NCBI RefSeq assembly: GCF_003150675.1
Contig: NZ_QGGB01000001.1
Span: 1-64,000 of the forward strand
Length of the DNA: 64,000 bases
DNA from: Rhodohalobacter mucosus
GTDB lineage: Bacteria > Bacteroidota > Rhodothermia > Balneolales > Balneolaceae
Direction of reading: 5' to 3'
Below are positions 37,705 to 47,600 of this stretch, piece after piece. Each line of letters starts with the position of its first letter. Within the stretch, counting starts at the first letter, position 1. A model generated the notes under the pieces. The model did not search any database. It saw only the letters and a program-made list of their open reading frames with translations, and was not told the origin of the DNA. The position numbers and the translations under genes were made by a program.

Positions 37705-37736
37705 TCCCTTCTGCCTTTTGCCTTTTCACTTCTCAG
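37705..37736. repeat. Heptamer-type array abutting the sdaA stop codon
   Basis: Units TCCCTTC, TGCCTTT, TGCCTTT, TCACTTC and a partial TCAG run directly into the stop codon of sdaA (37733-37735). Upstream of it (37672-37700) is a degenerate version of the block shared by copies A and B (…gtctgacatct…). Confidence 0.65.
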
Positions 37737-39151
37737 CATTCGCTGAGGCTGATCGGAATATTCACCGCCAGTCCCCCGTCGGAGGTTTCCTTGTATTTGG
37801 AGTTCATATCCTGAGCCGTCTCCCACATGGTTTTAATTACGTCGTCGAGGTGAACTTTGGCATGCACCGGATCACTGTGAAGAGCAAGCTGCGAAGCGGT
37901 AATGGCTTTGATGGCCCCCATGGTGTTTCGCTCAATGCAGGGCACCTGAACCAGTCCGCCGATCGGGTCACAGGTCATGCCCAGATGGTGCTCCATGGCA
38001 ATTTCAGCCGCCATCAGGCATTGTTCCACATTGCCACCCAGGGCCTCGGTTAATCCCGCAGCAGCCATAGCTGACGAAACACCGATTTCTGCCTGACACC
38101 CTCCCATGGCAGCAGATATGGTTGCACATTTTTTGAAAATACTTCCAATTTCAGAAGCCGTGCACAGGAAGTTGAGCACCATCTCTTCACGATGGTCCTG
38201 GCGAAATGTTACCAGGTATTGAAGCACGGCGGGAATGACCCCTGCCGCCCCGTTGGTTGGTGCGGTTACCACGCGGCTGAACGATGCGTTCTCCTCATTC
38301 ACGGCCAGTGCAAAACAGCTGACCCAGTCGAGAATGTATGCAAACCCTTCACCGCCATCTTTAATCGCTTTACGCCACTCATGGTAATTGCTGTATTCAG
38401 CATCACCAATCAGCCTTCGGTTCAGTGTCGCAGCCCTGCGGCTCACCTGCAAGCCCCCCGGAAGAATCCCCTCGTGATGGCATCCACGATAGATACACTC
38501 ACGCATAACGTGCCAGATTTTCAGCACTTCCTCTATCGACTCTCCCCTGCTTCGCCACTCCATCTCGTTTTTCATCACCACACCAGAAATGGGAAGATTG
38601 GTTTCGTGGCACCATCTGGCAAGATCTTTTGCCGTATTAATCGGATGGGGAAGAGGTATATCCGGGGTTTCAGAACGATCTTCTTCCCCTTCTTTCACTA
38701 CAAATCCGCCGCCAACGGAATAGTAGGTTTTTTTATAAAGTGAGGCGTCATTCATTTCCGCAACAAACCGGAGCGCGTTCGGATGATATGGCAGCATCTC
38801 ACTCTTCAAAAAATGGATATCTGACGCCGGGCTGAATGAGAGTTCATGAGAACCGGCGAGCCGTATCGTTTTTTCGGCACGGATGCGGGCTACGGTTTCG
38901 TCAATTCTATCCACATCGAACGTAACCGGATCCGCTCCCTGAAGTCCCAATAGCAAGGCAACATCGGTACCGTGACCGTGGCCGGTTTTGGCAAGGGATC
39001 CATATAACTGAACTTCAAGCCGATTCACTTCTGAAAGCCTTTCGCCCAATTCATCCAGAAACCTCAGGGAGGCTTTCCAGGGGCCAAGCGTATGGGAACT
39101 GCTCGGACCGATCCCTATTTTAAACATGTCGAGTACCGAAATAGACTCCAT
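37733..39151 (-). CDS. sdaA: L-serine ammonia-lyase (iron-sulphur type)
   Basis: SdaA deaminates L-serine to pyruvate and ammonia using a labile 4Fe-4S cluster. The single-chain form (472 residues) has the beta-type N-terminal domain with [20 protein letters not shown] and the alpha-type C-terminal domain with [20 protein letters not shown] and [17 protein letters not shown], and ends with the cysteine-containing [18 protein letters not shown] region. It is oxygen-sensitive in other bacteria. The reading frame is intact. It stands alone, and its stop codon runs straight into a heptamer array. Confidence 0.94.
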   Translation of the reverse strand: MESISVLDMFKIGIGPSSSHTLGPWKASLRFLDELGERLSEVNRLEVQLYGSLAKTGHGHGTDVALLLGLQGADPVTFDVDRIDETVARIRAEKTIRLAGSHELSFSPASDIHFLKSEMLPYHPNALRFVAEMNDASLYKKTYYSVGGGFVVKEGEEDRSETPDIPLPHPINTAKDLARWCHETNLPISGVVMKNEMEWRSRGESIEEVLKIWHVMRECIYRGCHHEGILPGGLQVSRRAATLNRRLIGDAEYSNYHEWRKAIKDGGEGFAYILDWVSCFALAVNEENASFSRVVTAPTNGAAGVIPAVLQYLVTFRQDHREEMVLNFLCTASEIGSIFKKCATISAAMGGCQAEIGVSSAMAAAGLTEALGGNVEQCLMAAEIAMEHHLGMTCDPIGGLVQVPCIERNTMGAIKAITASQLALHSDPVHAKVHLDDVIKTMWETAQDMNSKYKETSDGGLAVNIPISLSEC

Positions 39152-39418
39152 GGCAGACGTTTTCTTATTTTAAATCGATGTTATGGCAGAACCGTATGTG
39201 TGATAACGGATTCAGACGGAATTTACTATATGCATTTCCATCTGAGGGGGCATGAAAATAGGGACTAATTATCATCCGTTCCATGACCGACGCCAAAACA
39301 TTTTTTCTCCGTAAAAAACCCGAAGTTGCCAGAAACTGTGCGACGGATTCTTCTTTTCCTATTTTAATCCGCATCTTTGTTCAGACAGAGGCCTCAATCG
39401 GACCCCGGTAATTCTGTA

Positions 39419-40045
39419 ATGATCCTAAAAGCTGAAAACATCTCCTTCTCATACCCCGGTGAAACGCTGTTCAGCGGACTCAGCTTTCAAATTGAGGAAG
39501 GTGAAAGTGTGGTATTCAAAGGCGAGTCCGGCAGCGGTAAATCCACTCTCTTCAGGCTGCTTTTGGGATTTGAAACACCCGATTCGGGACGTCTTGACTA
39601 CCGGGGAAAACCGCTCACCGGAGATCATCTGAAATCATTCCGTAAGGATACCGCATGGCTTCCGCAGGATTTAAACCTGGGTGAAGGCAGTGTGCGCCAC
39701 GTCATGGATTTTCCTTTTACATTTCAGTCGAGCCAGAATCATGTGCCCGATCATAAAACCCGCAAAGATGTGCTGAACGATCTGGGCCTTGACAGTGACC
39801 TGTATCAAAAAGAGTACCGCGATCTCTCTACGGGGCAGCGTCAGCGCGTGGGTATTGCCCTCTGCATTCTGCTTGATAAGCCGGTTTTGCTGCTTGACGA
39901 ACCCACCTCCGCACTGGATGAATCATCGAAGGAGCTGGCGTTTAAGCACCTGCGAAGTGACCATAAACGGACCCTCCTTTCAACCTCGCACGATCCCTGG
40001 TGGGTTGAGAGGTGCGATCGTGTTATCGATCTGGAAACCGCCTGA
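39419..40045 (+). CDS. fetA: ABC transporter ATPase, FetA-like
   Basis: The ATPase of an FetAB-type exporter that in E. coli lowers cellular iron. The 208-residue protein starts MILKAENISFSYPGETLF and shows Walker A GESGSGKST, the signature LSTGQRQRVGIAL, Walker B VLLLDEPTSAL and the H-loop LLSTSHD. The ATG at 39419 is preferred over the upstream in-frame ATG at 39377, whose extension is not family-like. It is followed after 22 bp by the permease gene, so the pair is an operon. Substrate by homology and context with FetB only. Confidence 0.88.
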   Translation: MILKAENISFSYPGETLFSGLSFQIEEGESVVFKGESGSGKSTLFRLLLGFETPDSGRLDYRGKPLTGDHLKSFRKDTAWLPQDLNLGEGSVRHVMDFPFTFQSSQNHVPDHKTRKDVLNDLGLDSDLYQKEYRDLSTGQRQRVGIALCILLDKPVLLLDEPTSALDESSKELAFKHLRSDHKRTLLSTSHDPWWVERCDRVIDLETA

Positions 40046-40067
40046 ATAATCAGAAAAAACATCAATC

Positions 40068-40859
40068 ATGGATATTATTGAACTATCATGGCTGCAGCTT
40101 TCGATCGGTTTTCTGAGCCTGCTCATTCCGGCAGCCATTCTTTGGTGGTATAAAACGGGACTCAACCGTCAGCTCGCAGTCGCTACCATTCGTATGACCC
40201 TTCAGCTGCTCTTTGTCGGGTACTATCTGGAGTATCTGTTCGAGCTCGACAACGCATGGATCAACCTGGCATGGATCATGATCATGGTGATTGTGGCAGA
40301 CTTTGCCACTCTTGGCCGGGCAGATCTTCAATCAAAGTGGTCTTTGGCGGTGCCGGTTTTTGGAGCCACCTTCATCGGTATTATTCTAATCGACCTCTTT
40401 TTTCTTGAATTTGTAATACAGCTCGACACCTTTCTGGAAGCACAGTATGCTATACCCATCACAGGAATGGTGCTGGGCAACTGTTTGCGCAGCAATGTGA
40501 TCGGGATCAACGATTTCTATTATAATCTGAAGGAGAACAGGGAAAGGTACAGGTTTTTCCTAGCGAGCGGTGCCAGCCGGTCTGAAGCTCTCTTTCCGTT
40601 TTTTCAGCGTGCTCTGAAGCGGTCGGCCAACCCCACACTGGCATCGATGGCGACCATCGGACTTGTGTCCCTGCCCGGCATGATGACCGGCCAGATTCTG
40701 AGCGGCAGCTCTCCCCTTACCGCCATACAGTATCAGATCATGATTATGCTGGCCATCTTCTCGGGCACCATCTTTTCCGTATTTCTGGCTATCCGCTTCT
40801 GCAATCTTACCGTCTTCGACAAAAACGACATGCCCGACACGTCTATCTACAAAGATTGA
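40068..40859 (+). CDS. fetB: FetB-like exporter permease (UPF0014)
   Basis: A membrane permease of the UPF0014 family, 263 residues with seven or so hydrophobic helices (LSIGFLSLLIPAAILWWYKT first). The family segments GMVLGNCLRSNVIGINDFYY, ASGASRSEALFPFFQRALKR and TIGLVSLPGMMTGQILSGSS are present; the latter contains the conserved SLPGMMTGQIL. With the adjacent ATPase it would form the FetAB transporter, whose E. coli member exports iron and protects against peroxide. Convergent with korB, 9 bp apart. Confidence 0.9.
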   Translation: MDIIELSWLQLSIGFLSLLIPAAILWWYKTGLNRQLAVATIRMTLQLLFVGYYLEYLFELDNAWINLAWIMIMVIVADFATLGRADLQSKWSLAVPVFGATFIGIILIDLFFLEFVIQLDTFLEAQYAIPITGMVLGNCLRSNVIGINDFYYNLKENRERYRFFLASGASRSEALFPFFQRALKRSANPTLASMATIGLVSLPGMMTGQILSGSSPLTAIQYQIMIMLAIFSGTIFSVFLAIRFCNLTVFDKNDMPDTSIYKD

Positions 40860-40868
40860 TCGGGTTAG

Positions 40869-41951
40869 CTACTCCACTACCCATGTTTCAGAACCGCGAA
40901 TGAGCTCATCAAGGTCGCCGATTCCCTTGCGGCTAACCACATCCTCCACCTGTGCATTTACGCCTTCATCGTAGCAGTTTCGGTTAACTGCATACAGTAC
41001 GCCAAATGGCCGCGGAAAATTTTGATTCCCATCTTGAGGCTGATCAAAAAAGCGCGACAGCAGATGCGCTTTTGTGCGATCCTGCTCATCGTGAATCCAC
41101 AGGTCGTCTTTGCTGTAGTTTCCGTCCTCCAGGGAAACCACCTCCGGTTTGTGACCGTCCAGCCTCACTCCTTTTTCATCCGATGAACCAAAAATCAGCG
41201 GTTTTCCGTGTTCGAGGTAGATCGCCTCATTGGGACGCGATTTCTTATCGGTAAAAAGCTCGAATGCTCCGTCATTAAATACAATGCAGTTCTGGTAGAT
41301 CTCCAGCATGGACGTGCCGCGGTGATTCCCGGCCCTCAGAAGCATCTCTTTCAGATGTCTGGGATCACGGTCCATTGCCCTGGCCACAAACGATGCATCA
41401 GCACCCAGGCTCAGCGCAAGCGGATTCACCGGATGGTCAATCGACCCGAATGGCGTGGATTTAAACACCGAACCTTCCGGACTGGTGGGCGAGTACTGAC
41501 CCTTTGTAAGCCCGTAGATCTGGTTGTTGAAGAGCAGGAAATTGACGTTCACGTTCCTTCTGAGGAGATGCAAAAAGTGGTTCCCGCCGATGGACAGTGA
41601 GTCACCGTCGCCGGAAATAACCCAAACACTTAATTCGGGACGCGTAATTTTGAGCCCGGTCGCAATGGCCGGTGCACGTCCGTGTATGGAGTGCATTCCA
41701 AACGTGTCCATGTAATATGGAAATCTTGCCGCACAGCCAATTCCGGAGATAAACACAATATCCTCCTTGCGGACGCCTATTTCAGGCATCGCGGTTTGTA
41801 CCTGTTTCAGGATGGTGTAGTCACCGCAGCCGGGACACCACCGAACATCCTGATCGGATGAAAAATCCTTGCCTGTATACGAAACCCCTTCGCTGTTTCC
41901 ATTTCCGTTACCGGTATGGCGATCGATCATGGTGTTAAGTGCTGATGACAT
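40869..41951 (-). CDS. korB: 2-oxoacid:ferredoxin oxidoreductase, beta subunit
   Basis: The thiamine-diphosphate subunit of a KorAB-type 2-oxoglutarate:ferredoxin oxidoreductase. It shows WCPGCGDYTILKQVQTAM, and the TPP-binding GDGDSLSIGGNHFLHLLRRN with FNNQIYGLTKGQ, and ends after 360 residues. KorAB replaces or complements the 2-oxoglutarate dehydrogenase step in the TCA cycle and gives reduced ferredoxin. Length and split (KorA = gamma+alpha) favour the 2-oxoglutarate enzyme, but other 2-oxoacids cannot be excluded. It is 21 bp downstream of korA in the same operon. Confidence 0.9.
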   Translation of the reverse strand: MSSALNTMIDRHTGNGNGNSEGVSYTGKDFSSDQDVRWCPGCGDYTILKQVQTAMPEIGVRKEDIVFISGIGCAARFPYYMDTFGMHSIHGRAPAIATGLKITRPELSVWVISGDGDSLSIGGNHFLHLLRRNVNVNFLLFNNQIYGLTKGQYSPTSPEGSVFKSTPFGSIDHPVNPLALSLGADASFVARAMDRDPRHLKEMLLRAGNHRGTSMLEIYQNCIVFNDGAFELFTDKKSRPNEAIYLEHGKPLIFGSSDEKGVRLDGHKPEVVSLEDGNYSKDDLWIHDEQDRTKAHLLSRFFDQPQDGNQNFPRPFGVLYAVNRNCYDEGVNAQVEDVVSRKGIGDLDELIRGSETWVVE

Positions 41952-41972
41952 AAAGTCCTCTGTAAATGTGAT

Positions 41973-43844
41973 TTATAGTTGTTCAGATTCCATACTGGAA
42001 ATGATCTCCCGGATTTCTTCCTTCAGCTCATCCACAAAAAACGGGCGGCCTTTTACCTTGTTAACCCCTTTAGCAGGCACCATAAATCTGTCCCTGATGA
42101 GACGAACAAGCTGCCCGCTGTTGATCTCGGGTACAATCACCGTATTGAAACCGCTTATCAGCTCACCAAGGTTTTTCGGGAACGGATTCAGGTATTTGAT
42201 GTGTGCATGAGACACATCCATGCCTTCATCAATAAGTTCCCGTACTGCGGTCCGGATCGACCCGTAGGTGGATCCCCAGCCCAGAACCAGCACATCGCCC
42301 GTCTCTTTTCCGCTATCGATGGTCTGATCCGGAATGAATTCAGCAATTTTATCCACTTTTGCCTGACGCATATCGGTCATTTTCTGATGGTTATCCGGAT
42401 CATAGGACACATCTCCCGTATTCTCCTGCTTCTCTAAACCGCCCACGCGGTGCTCAATTCCGGCCGTTCCGGGAATAGCCCAGGAGCGAACAAAGTTATT
42501 GTCGCGCTTGTAGGGCATAAACGGCTCGGACTCCTCCCCGTTACGTGCCGGTTCAAAGGAGATCTCTATCTTCCTCAGGTCATCCTGTTTTGGGAACTGC
42601 CAGGGCTCTGACCCATTACCCAGATAACCGTCTGAAAGGAAATAGACCGGCACCATATGCTGCAGTGCAATCCTGCACGCTTCAAATGCAGCGTCAAAAC
42701 AGTCGGCCGGTGTGGATGGTGCCACTATGGCAGCCGGACTTTCACCGTTACGTCCGTACATCGCCTGAAGAAGGTCTGCCTGTTCTGTTTTGGTGGGCAT
42801 TCCCGTTGAGGGTCCGGCACGCTGAACGTTTAAAATCACCAGAGGCAATTCCAGCATAACCGCTAGCCCGATGGCTTCTCCCTTAAGAGCAATTCCGGGA
42901 CCTGAGGAACTTGTAACTCCAAGGCTTCCTCCGAATGCGGCGCCTATGGCAGAAGAAACGGCTGCAATTTCGTCTTCAGCCTGGAAGGTGTACACTCCGA
43001 AATTTTTCAGTGCGGAGAGTTCATGCAGTATATCCGAAGCAGGTGTAATGGGATAAGAACCATAAAAAAGCGGCAAATTCGCCTGACGGGTCGCAGCCAC
43101 CAATCCAAGTACCGTTGCCTCATTTCCGGTTACGTTGCGGTACTCCCCTTTTCCGATATCGGCACTTTTTACCCTATAGGTTTCACCGAAAAGCTCCGTG
43201 GTTTCCCCGTAATGGTAGCCGTCTTTCAAAACTTTGATATTGGCTTTTGCAATGTCCGGTTTTTTGGCAAATTTCTGCTCAAGAAAACGGATCGTCGACT
43301 CCAGTGGACGGTTATACATCCAGTAGAGCAGGCCCAGTACAAACATATTTTTAGAGCGCTCTATATCCTTGTAGGAAAGACCGGAGTCAGAAAGGCTCTC
43401 CTTTGTCAGTTTGGTAATATCGACCTCAAGAACACGGTATTCTTTCAGGCTGCCGTCTTCAAGCGGATTGTTTTCCTCACCATATTTAGCCAGGTTCAGG
43501 TTTTTTTTGTCAAATCCGGCTGTATTTGCAATGATGGCTCCACCCTTTTTCAGCATAGAGAGGTTTGCCTTCAGCGCAGCAGAATTCATTACTACCAGGA
43601 CGTCGCATGCATCTCCCGGGGTCATGATCTCCCTGCTGCCAAAATGGAGCTGAAAAGAGGATACACCCGGTACTGTGCCGACCGGTGCGCGGATTTCTGC
43701 CGGAAATTCCGGCAGAGTGCGCAGATCGTTGCCCTCGAGGGCGGTGGTGTTGGTGAAAAGGGACCCGGTGAGCTGCATACCATCGCCGGAATCGCCTGCA
43801 AAACGGATGGTTACTTCATCGCGAATGAGGTCTGTCGCTTTCAT
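41973..43844 (-). CDS. korA: 2-oxoacid:ferredoxin oxidoreductase, gamma-alpha fusion subunit
   Basis: A 623-residue fusion of the gamma domain (about 1-180; IRFAGDSGDGMQLTGSLF, then RAPVGTVPGVSSFQ) and the alpha domain (about 220-620; YPITPASDILHELSAL, QAEDEIAAVSSAIGAAFGG, SSSGPGIALKGEAIG). It works with the KorB subunit encoded immediately downstream. The reaction oxidises a 2-oxoacid plus CoA to acyl-CoA and CO2, reducing ferredoxin. Its leader contains a long inverted repeat (43860-43931). No ferredoxin gene lies beside it. Confidence 0.9.
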   Translation of the reverse strand: MKATDLIRDEVTIRFAGDSGDGMQLTGSLFTNTTALEGNDLRTLPEFPAEIRAPVGTVPGVSSFQLHFGSREIMTPGDACDVLVVMNSAALKANLSMLKKGGAIIANTAGFDKKNLNLAKYGEENNPLEDGSLKEYRVLEVDITKLTKESLSDSGLSYKDIERSKNMFVLGLLYWMYNRPLESTIRFLEQKFAKKPDIAKANIKVLKDGYHYGETTELFGETYRVKSADIGKGEYRNVTGNEATVLGLVAATRQANLPLFYGSYPITPASDILHELSALKNFGVYTFQAEDEIAAVSSAIGAAFGGSLGVTSSSGPGIALKGEAIGLAVMLELPLVILNVQRAGPSTGMPTKTEQADLLQAMYGRNGESPAAIVAPSTPADCFDAAFEACRIALQHMVPVYFLSDGYLGNGSEPWQFPKQDDLRKIEISFEPARNGEESEPFMPYKRDNNFVRSWAIPGTAGIEHRVGGLEKQENTGDVSYDPDNHQKMTDMRQAKVDKIAEFIPDQTIDSGKETGDVLVLGWGSTYGSIRTAVRELIDEGMDVSHAHIKYLNPFPKNLGELISGFNTVIVPEINSGQLVRLIRDRFMVPAKGVNKVKGRPFFVDELKEEIREIISSMESEQL

Positions 43845-43859
43845 AGTCGTTCATGAAAT

Positions 43860-43931
43860 GGTTGATGAGAAACAAGACATTCGAAATGTGAGGTTTTTTT
43901 ATCTCAAATTCACATGAAATATTCATCAACC
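43860..43931 (-). promoter_or_regulatory. Long inverted-repeat leader upstream of korA
   Basis: On the minus strand GGTTGATGA (43931-43923) and TCATCAACC (43868-43860) are perfect 9-bp arms that enclose 54 bases; inside, ATGTG and CACAT can form a second stem. The lower arm ends 15 bases before the korA ATG at 43844, so the region is probably a structured 5' leader or a regulator site. Confidence 0.4.
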
Positions 43932-43966
43932 GCAACTGACTATAAAATAGGCACCTGTGTTCGGTT

Positions 43967-44434
43967 TCACATTTCGCAGCCTTCTGTGCGGCGTGTATCC
44001 GTGATACTGAAAATCTTCCAGCCGTCATCCGTCCTGATCAGGTTCATGGTATTGACCCCGCAATGGCTGAAATCCTCTCCCCGGTAAAATGAGTAGTTCA
44101 TCCAGGCCGTTGCAAGATTCCCATCAATGTGAACCTGAAGACCTGAAATCTGCTCATCCCAAACCTGATCTTTTGGCTGACCCACAGCATTCAGAAATCC
44201 TGTTATATCGGTTTGAGCAAGCTCCACGCTGCCGTTACGGTTTACAACCGTTGAAAGAGTCATGGTTTCATGAAACACCTCCGCCGCCTTTTCACGGTCG
44301 CTCTCACGCATGCCGTCAAACAGCTGCAGGATAATCCCTTCGATCTTTTGAGGATCATCATCAGGAGTTCCGGCATCAGGTTGAGGCCCGGTCACTACGG
44401 TGATCAAAAGAATGGAAACGAGTATTGATTTCAT
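43967..44434 (-). CDS. NTF2-like (SnoaL/DUF4440) exported protein
   Basis: 155 residues with a signal peptide (MKSILVSILLITVVTGPQPDAGTPDD; likely cleaved near residue 18). The rest fits a NTF2/SnoaL-type cone fold: IILQLFDGMRESDREKAAEV at the start, a central beta sheet (VHIDGNLATAWMNYSFYRGE) and the C-terminal TDDGWKIFSI. Such proteins bind small molecules or act as enzymes; no catalytic residues can be assigned. It lies 122 bp upstream of korA, in the same direction. Function unknown. Confidence 0.65.
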   Translation of the reverse strand: MKSILVSILLITVVTGPQPDAGTPDDDPQKIEGIILQLFDGMRESDREKAAEVFHETMTLSTVVNRNGSVELAQTDITGFLNAVGQPKDQVWDEQISGLQVHIDGNLATAWMNYSFYRGEDFSHCGVNTMNLIRTDDGWKIFSITDTRRTEGCEM

Positions 44435-44601
44435 ATGTGCGCCAATTGGTGAAAGTTCACGGCCACAGCCGGTTGCGTGCCTACGAAAGTCACGATAATT
44501 TGTTCAAAATGCACATAAATCCTGTCGCATCACAGCAAATATCCCGGCCTGGTACACACATCAACACGCACAAACTTAACTACGTAAACACTTTACCACG
44601 T

Positions 44602-47600
44602 CTACTCCTCCCCGAGCTGCTCCATGATATACTGAATCGCCCGGTTAAGCTGGGGATCGTCAGCACTCATACGATCAGAAAACGAGTTGTTGATCCGGAT
44701 ATCGGGTGCAACACCGGTTCTTTCCAGGTTCTCACCGGTAAGGGTATATACGCCCCAGGATGGCAGCCTGTAGAACGACCCGTCTACCAGCGACCGGCCG
44801 CTTGTGAAGATGATCCACCGGTAAGTCTCCATGCCTATGAGAGTGCCCAGGCCCAGCTCTCTGAAACCGGCGGCAGTCATCTCCGCATCGCTGAGGCTCT
44901 GCTGATTGATCAGCATCACAATGGGTTTCGCCGCCGGTGTAAAATTGGACTGCGTGGCAAGTTCTCCTTCGCGGTACCCCCAATAGAGATATGGACGCTG
45001 AGAAAGAAAACGGAGCACCTCGTCGTGCACATTGCCGCCGGTATTGTACCGAAGGTCCAGGATCAGAGCATCACGGCGCTTGCCCTCCGATACCATCTCT
45101 TCCTTGAAGTGCTGCAGTTCTCCGCCGCCCATGTTTTTCATATGCACGTAGGCAATTCGCTCATCTGAGGCTTCGTCCACAAGCTTCTGCCGTTCGTCAA
45201 TCCATTCGTCGTACAGCAGGTTGCGAATCGAAAAGTAGCTGGCCGGTTCCACTTTTATCTCATAAGAATTCCTGCCGCGATCAAAAGCCAGGGTGATCTC
45301 TTCATCGCCTGAAGGAGCCGAGAAGTACGACTCCCTGTTAACGTTCGGGTCCACGTCCGTTCCGTTTACACGCACCAGCCTGTCGCCGGGTTCGATCGTC
45401 TCGGCATGATGCCATGCGGGTGACTGCCGGACTATTCGCTTTACCACATAGGGATCATCCGGCTCAAACAGGATCCCGGTTGCCTGAGTCATGGTACCGT
45501 AATAGACATCCTCCTCATCTCCTGACGACGAAAATCCTACGTGTGATGAGTTGACCTCGCCAAGCATGTCGTTTTTAAGCTCCCGCAGGTTGTCGCGCGT
45601 GCGAACATGCGGCAAAAAGGCACGGTACTGTTCCCGAACCTCTTCCCAGTCGGTGCCGTGGAAGGTTTCAATGTAAAAGTTGGCTTCGAAGTTGGCCCAC
45701 ATCTCTTCGAACATCTGTGTGAACTCGTCGCGCAGGTTTCGCCTGAATGTGTGCCGGGTTTCAATTTTTTCAACGGTTCCGGCCGATACGTTCATCTTGT
45801 GAATCTCCCCTCCCAGGAGAACCCAGTGCGAACCTCCTGCCTCCACGATGGAACCGCTCCATGATTCCGTACCCCCGATTTTTTCCGTTTTTGGACTCTC
45901 GAAAGGCTCAAATGTCGTTTTCCACCATGCGGTGCGCCCTTCGTCGTGATTGGAGCGATAGAGTACCACCGTTTTTTCCCCGTCGAGCGTTACAAATGGC
46001 GACGACTGGGTGCCGAACGACTGCCCCACCTGCTCCCAGCGGTCGTCAAGGCCCTCTTCCCGGATGGTTACCGTAACCACGGAGTCCTTCTCTGATTCCT
46101 CACCATCCTCCTCAAACAGTTTGCTGATGCGATCGGACCTGAATTCGGGCTCAATCCGGTCCAGTGCAATCCGGTAGATGTCGGCATCGCGCATTCCGTA
46201 GGGGAAGGACGGTTCGGTGCGGTTGGTCTGAAAGTAAATATACCTGCCGTCGGGCGACCAAACCGGTGACGTTTCCGATACAAAGGTGTCCGTAATCTGA
46301 ATAACTCGCTCTTCCTCTGTATCGTACAAAAACAGGCTCTGCTCGAAATCCCTGTAGGCTGTGTAAAGGATGAAGCGATCATCCGGAGAGAAAGAAGGGG
46401 CTGAAGCCCTGATATCCCAAATCTCATCCTCAACCACCGTTTCGCTGTCACCGGTCTCCACATCCAGCAACCGCACCTCGCCTCGGCCGCTCAGATAGAC
46501 ACCCTTTGTGCGGTCGCCGTTTAGTGAAAGCGACCGGTTATTCTGCATGTCCTCCGTAAGCTGCTCCTCTGCAGCTGAGCCGTCTGCGGCAATCCGGTAC
46601 AGATTCTGATAACCATTCCAGGTTTGTGTAAACAGGAGGGTTTTGTTGTCGGCCTGCCACTTCACCTCCATCACGCGGCCCTCTTTTGCCGTATCAAGCC
46701 GGCGGATAAACCTGCCGTCCGCATCCGACACAAAAAGCTCGCCCCTTGATACAAACGCCAGCTTTTTCTTGTCGGGTGAAACGTCAAACCCGCTGATATT
46801 GCCGGATACCGAAAAATCCTGCATCTGCGACAACGTGGAATTCCCCGCCAGACGCACCTCTGCCAGTGAAGCTTCCGCAAGGGCTGTATCAAACACCCAA
46901 AGCCGGTAGTCGCGGGTAAACACCACCTTCTCCCCATTGGCGCTGACAGACGGGTGTTTGATGGAGGTTGGAAACGATGTCAAACGCTCCTTTCCGCCGG
47001 CAGTGAGCCGGTAGAGATTGTATTCTCCGTTATGCTCATCCGAAACAAAATAGATCGTCCCGGTACGGTCGATCGCTGGCCACATGTCTTTTCCGTTGAA
47101 GTCCGTATGAACCTCGTACTTCCCGGTTTCCGGATTCCAGGATTCTATCTGCGGTGCAAAGGAACCCCTGTAGCGCTTGCGGTGTGCCTGGTTTTTGCTC
47201 TCCCAGGAGGTGTTGAAAAAGATGCGGCCGTCGGGATGAGCGGCTGCATTATGGTCGGTATTGTGGTAGTGGCTGAAGACACGTGCAGGGGTGCCTCCGT
47301 TGAGGGAGATCTGCCATGTACTGAACCGGTTCTCACGGCTTGAGGTGAAATGGATGGTTTGCGAATCCCAGCTCCATCCCTCCACTTCATCTGCGGCCTG
47401 GTGGAACGTGAGCTGACGAATCTCGCCCCCCTCAATGGGCATTATATACACATCCATATTTCCGTACTGCTCTGATGAAAAGGCAACCCACTGTCCATCG
47501 GGCGACACTTCCGGCCGGGTTTCAATCCCATCCATGGCTGTGAGGCGAACGGCCTGCCCGCCCTGTGAGGGAACCATCCAGAGATCACTTTCGTAGCTGA

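Noticed and set aside
39165-39374. 69-codon minus-strand frame upstream of sdaA
   Set aside because: No recognisable motif, weak start context, and codon choice unlike the neighbours; probably non-coding promoter DNA for sdaA and fetA.
42545-43856. Long plus-strand open frames opposite korA (for example 43023-43856)
   Set aside because: They are antisense shadows of a clearly recognisable korA and show no family resemblance.
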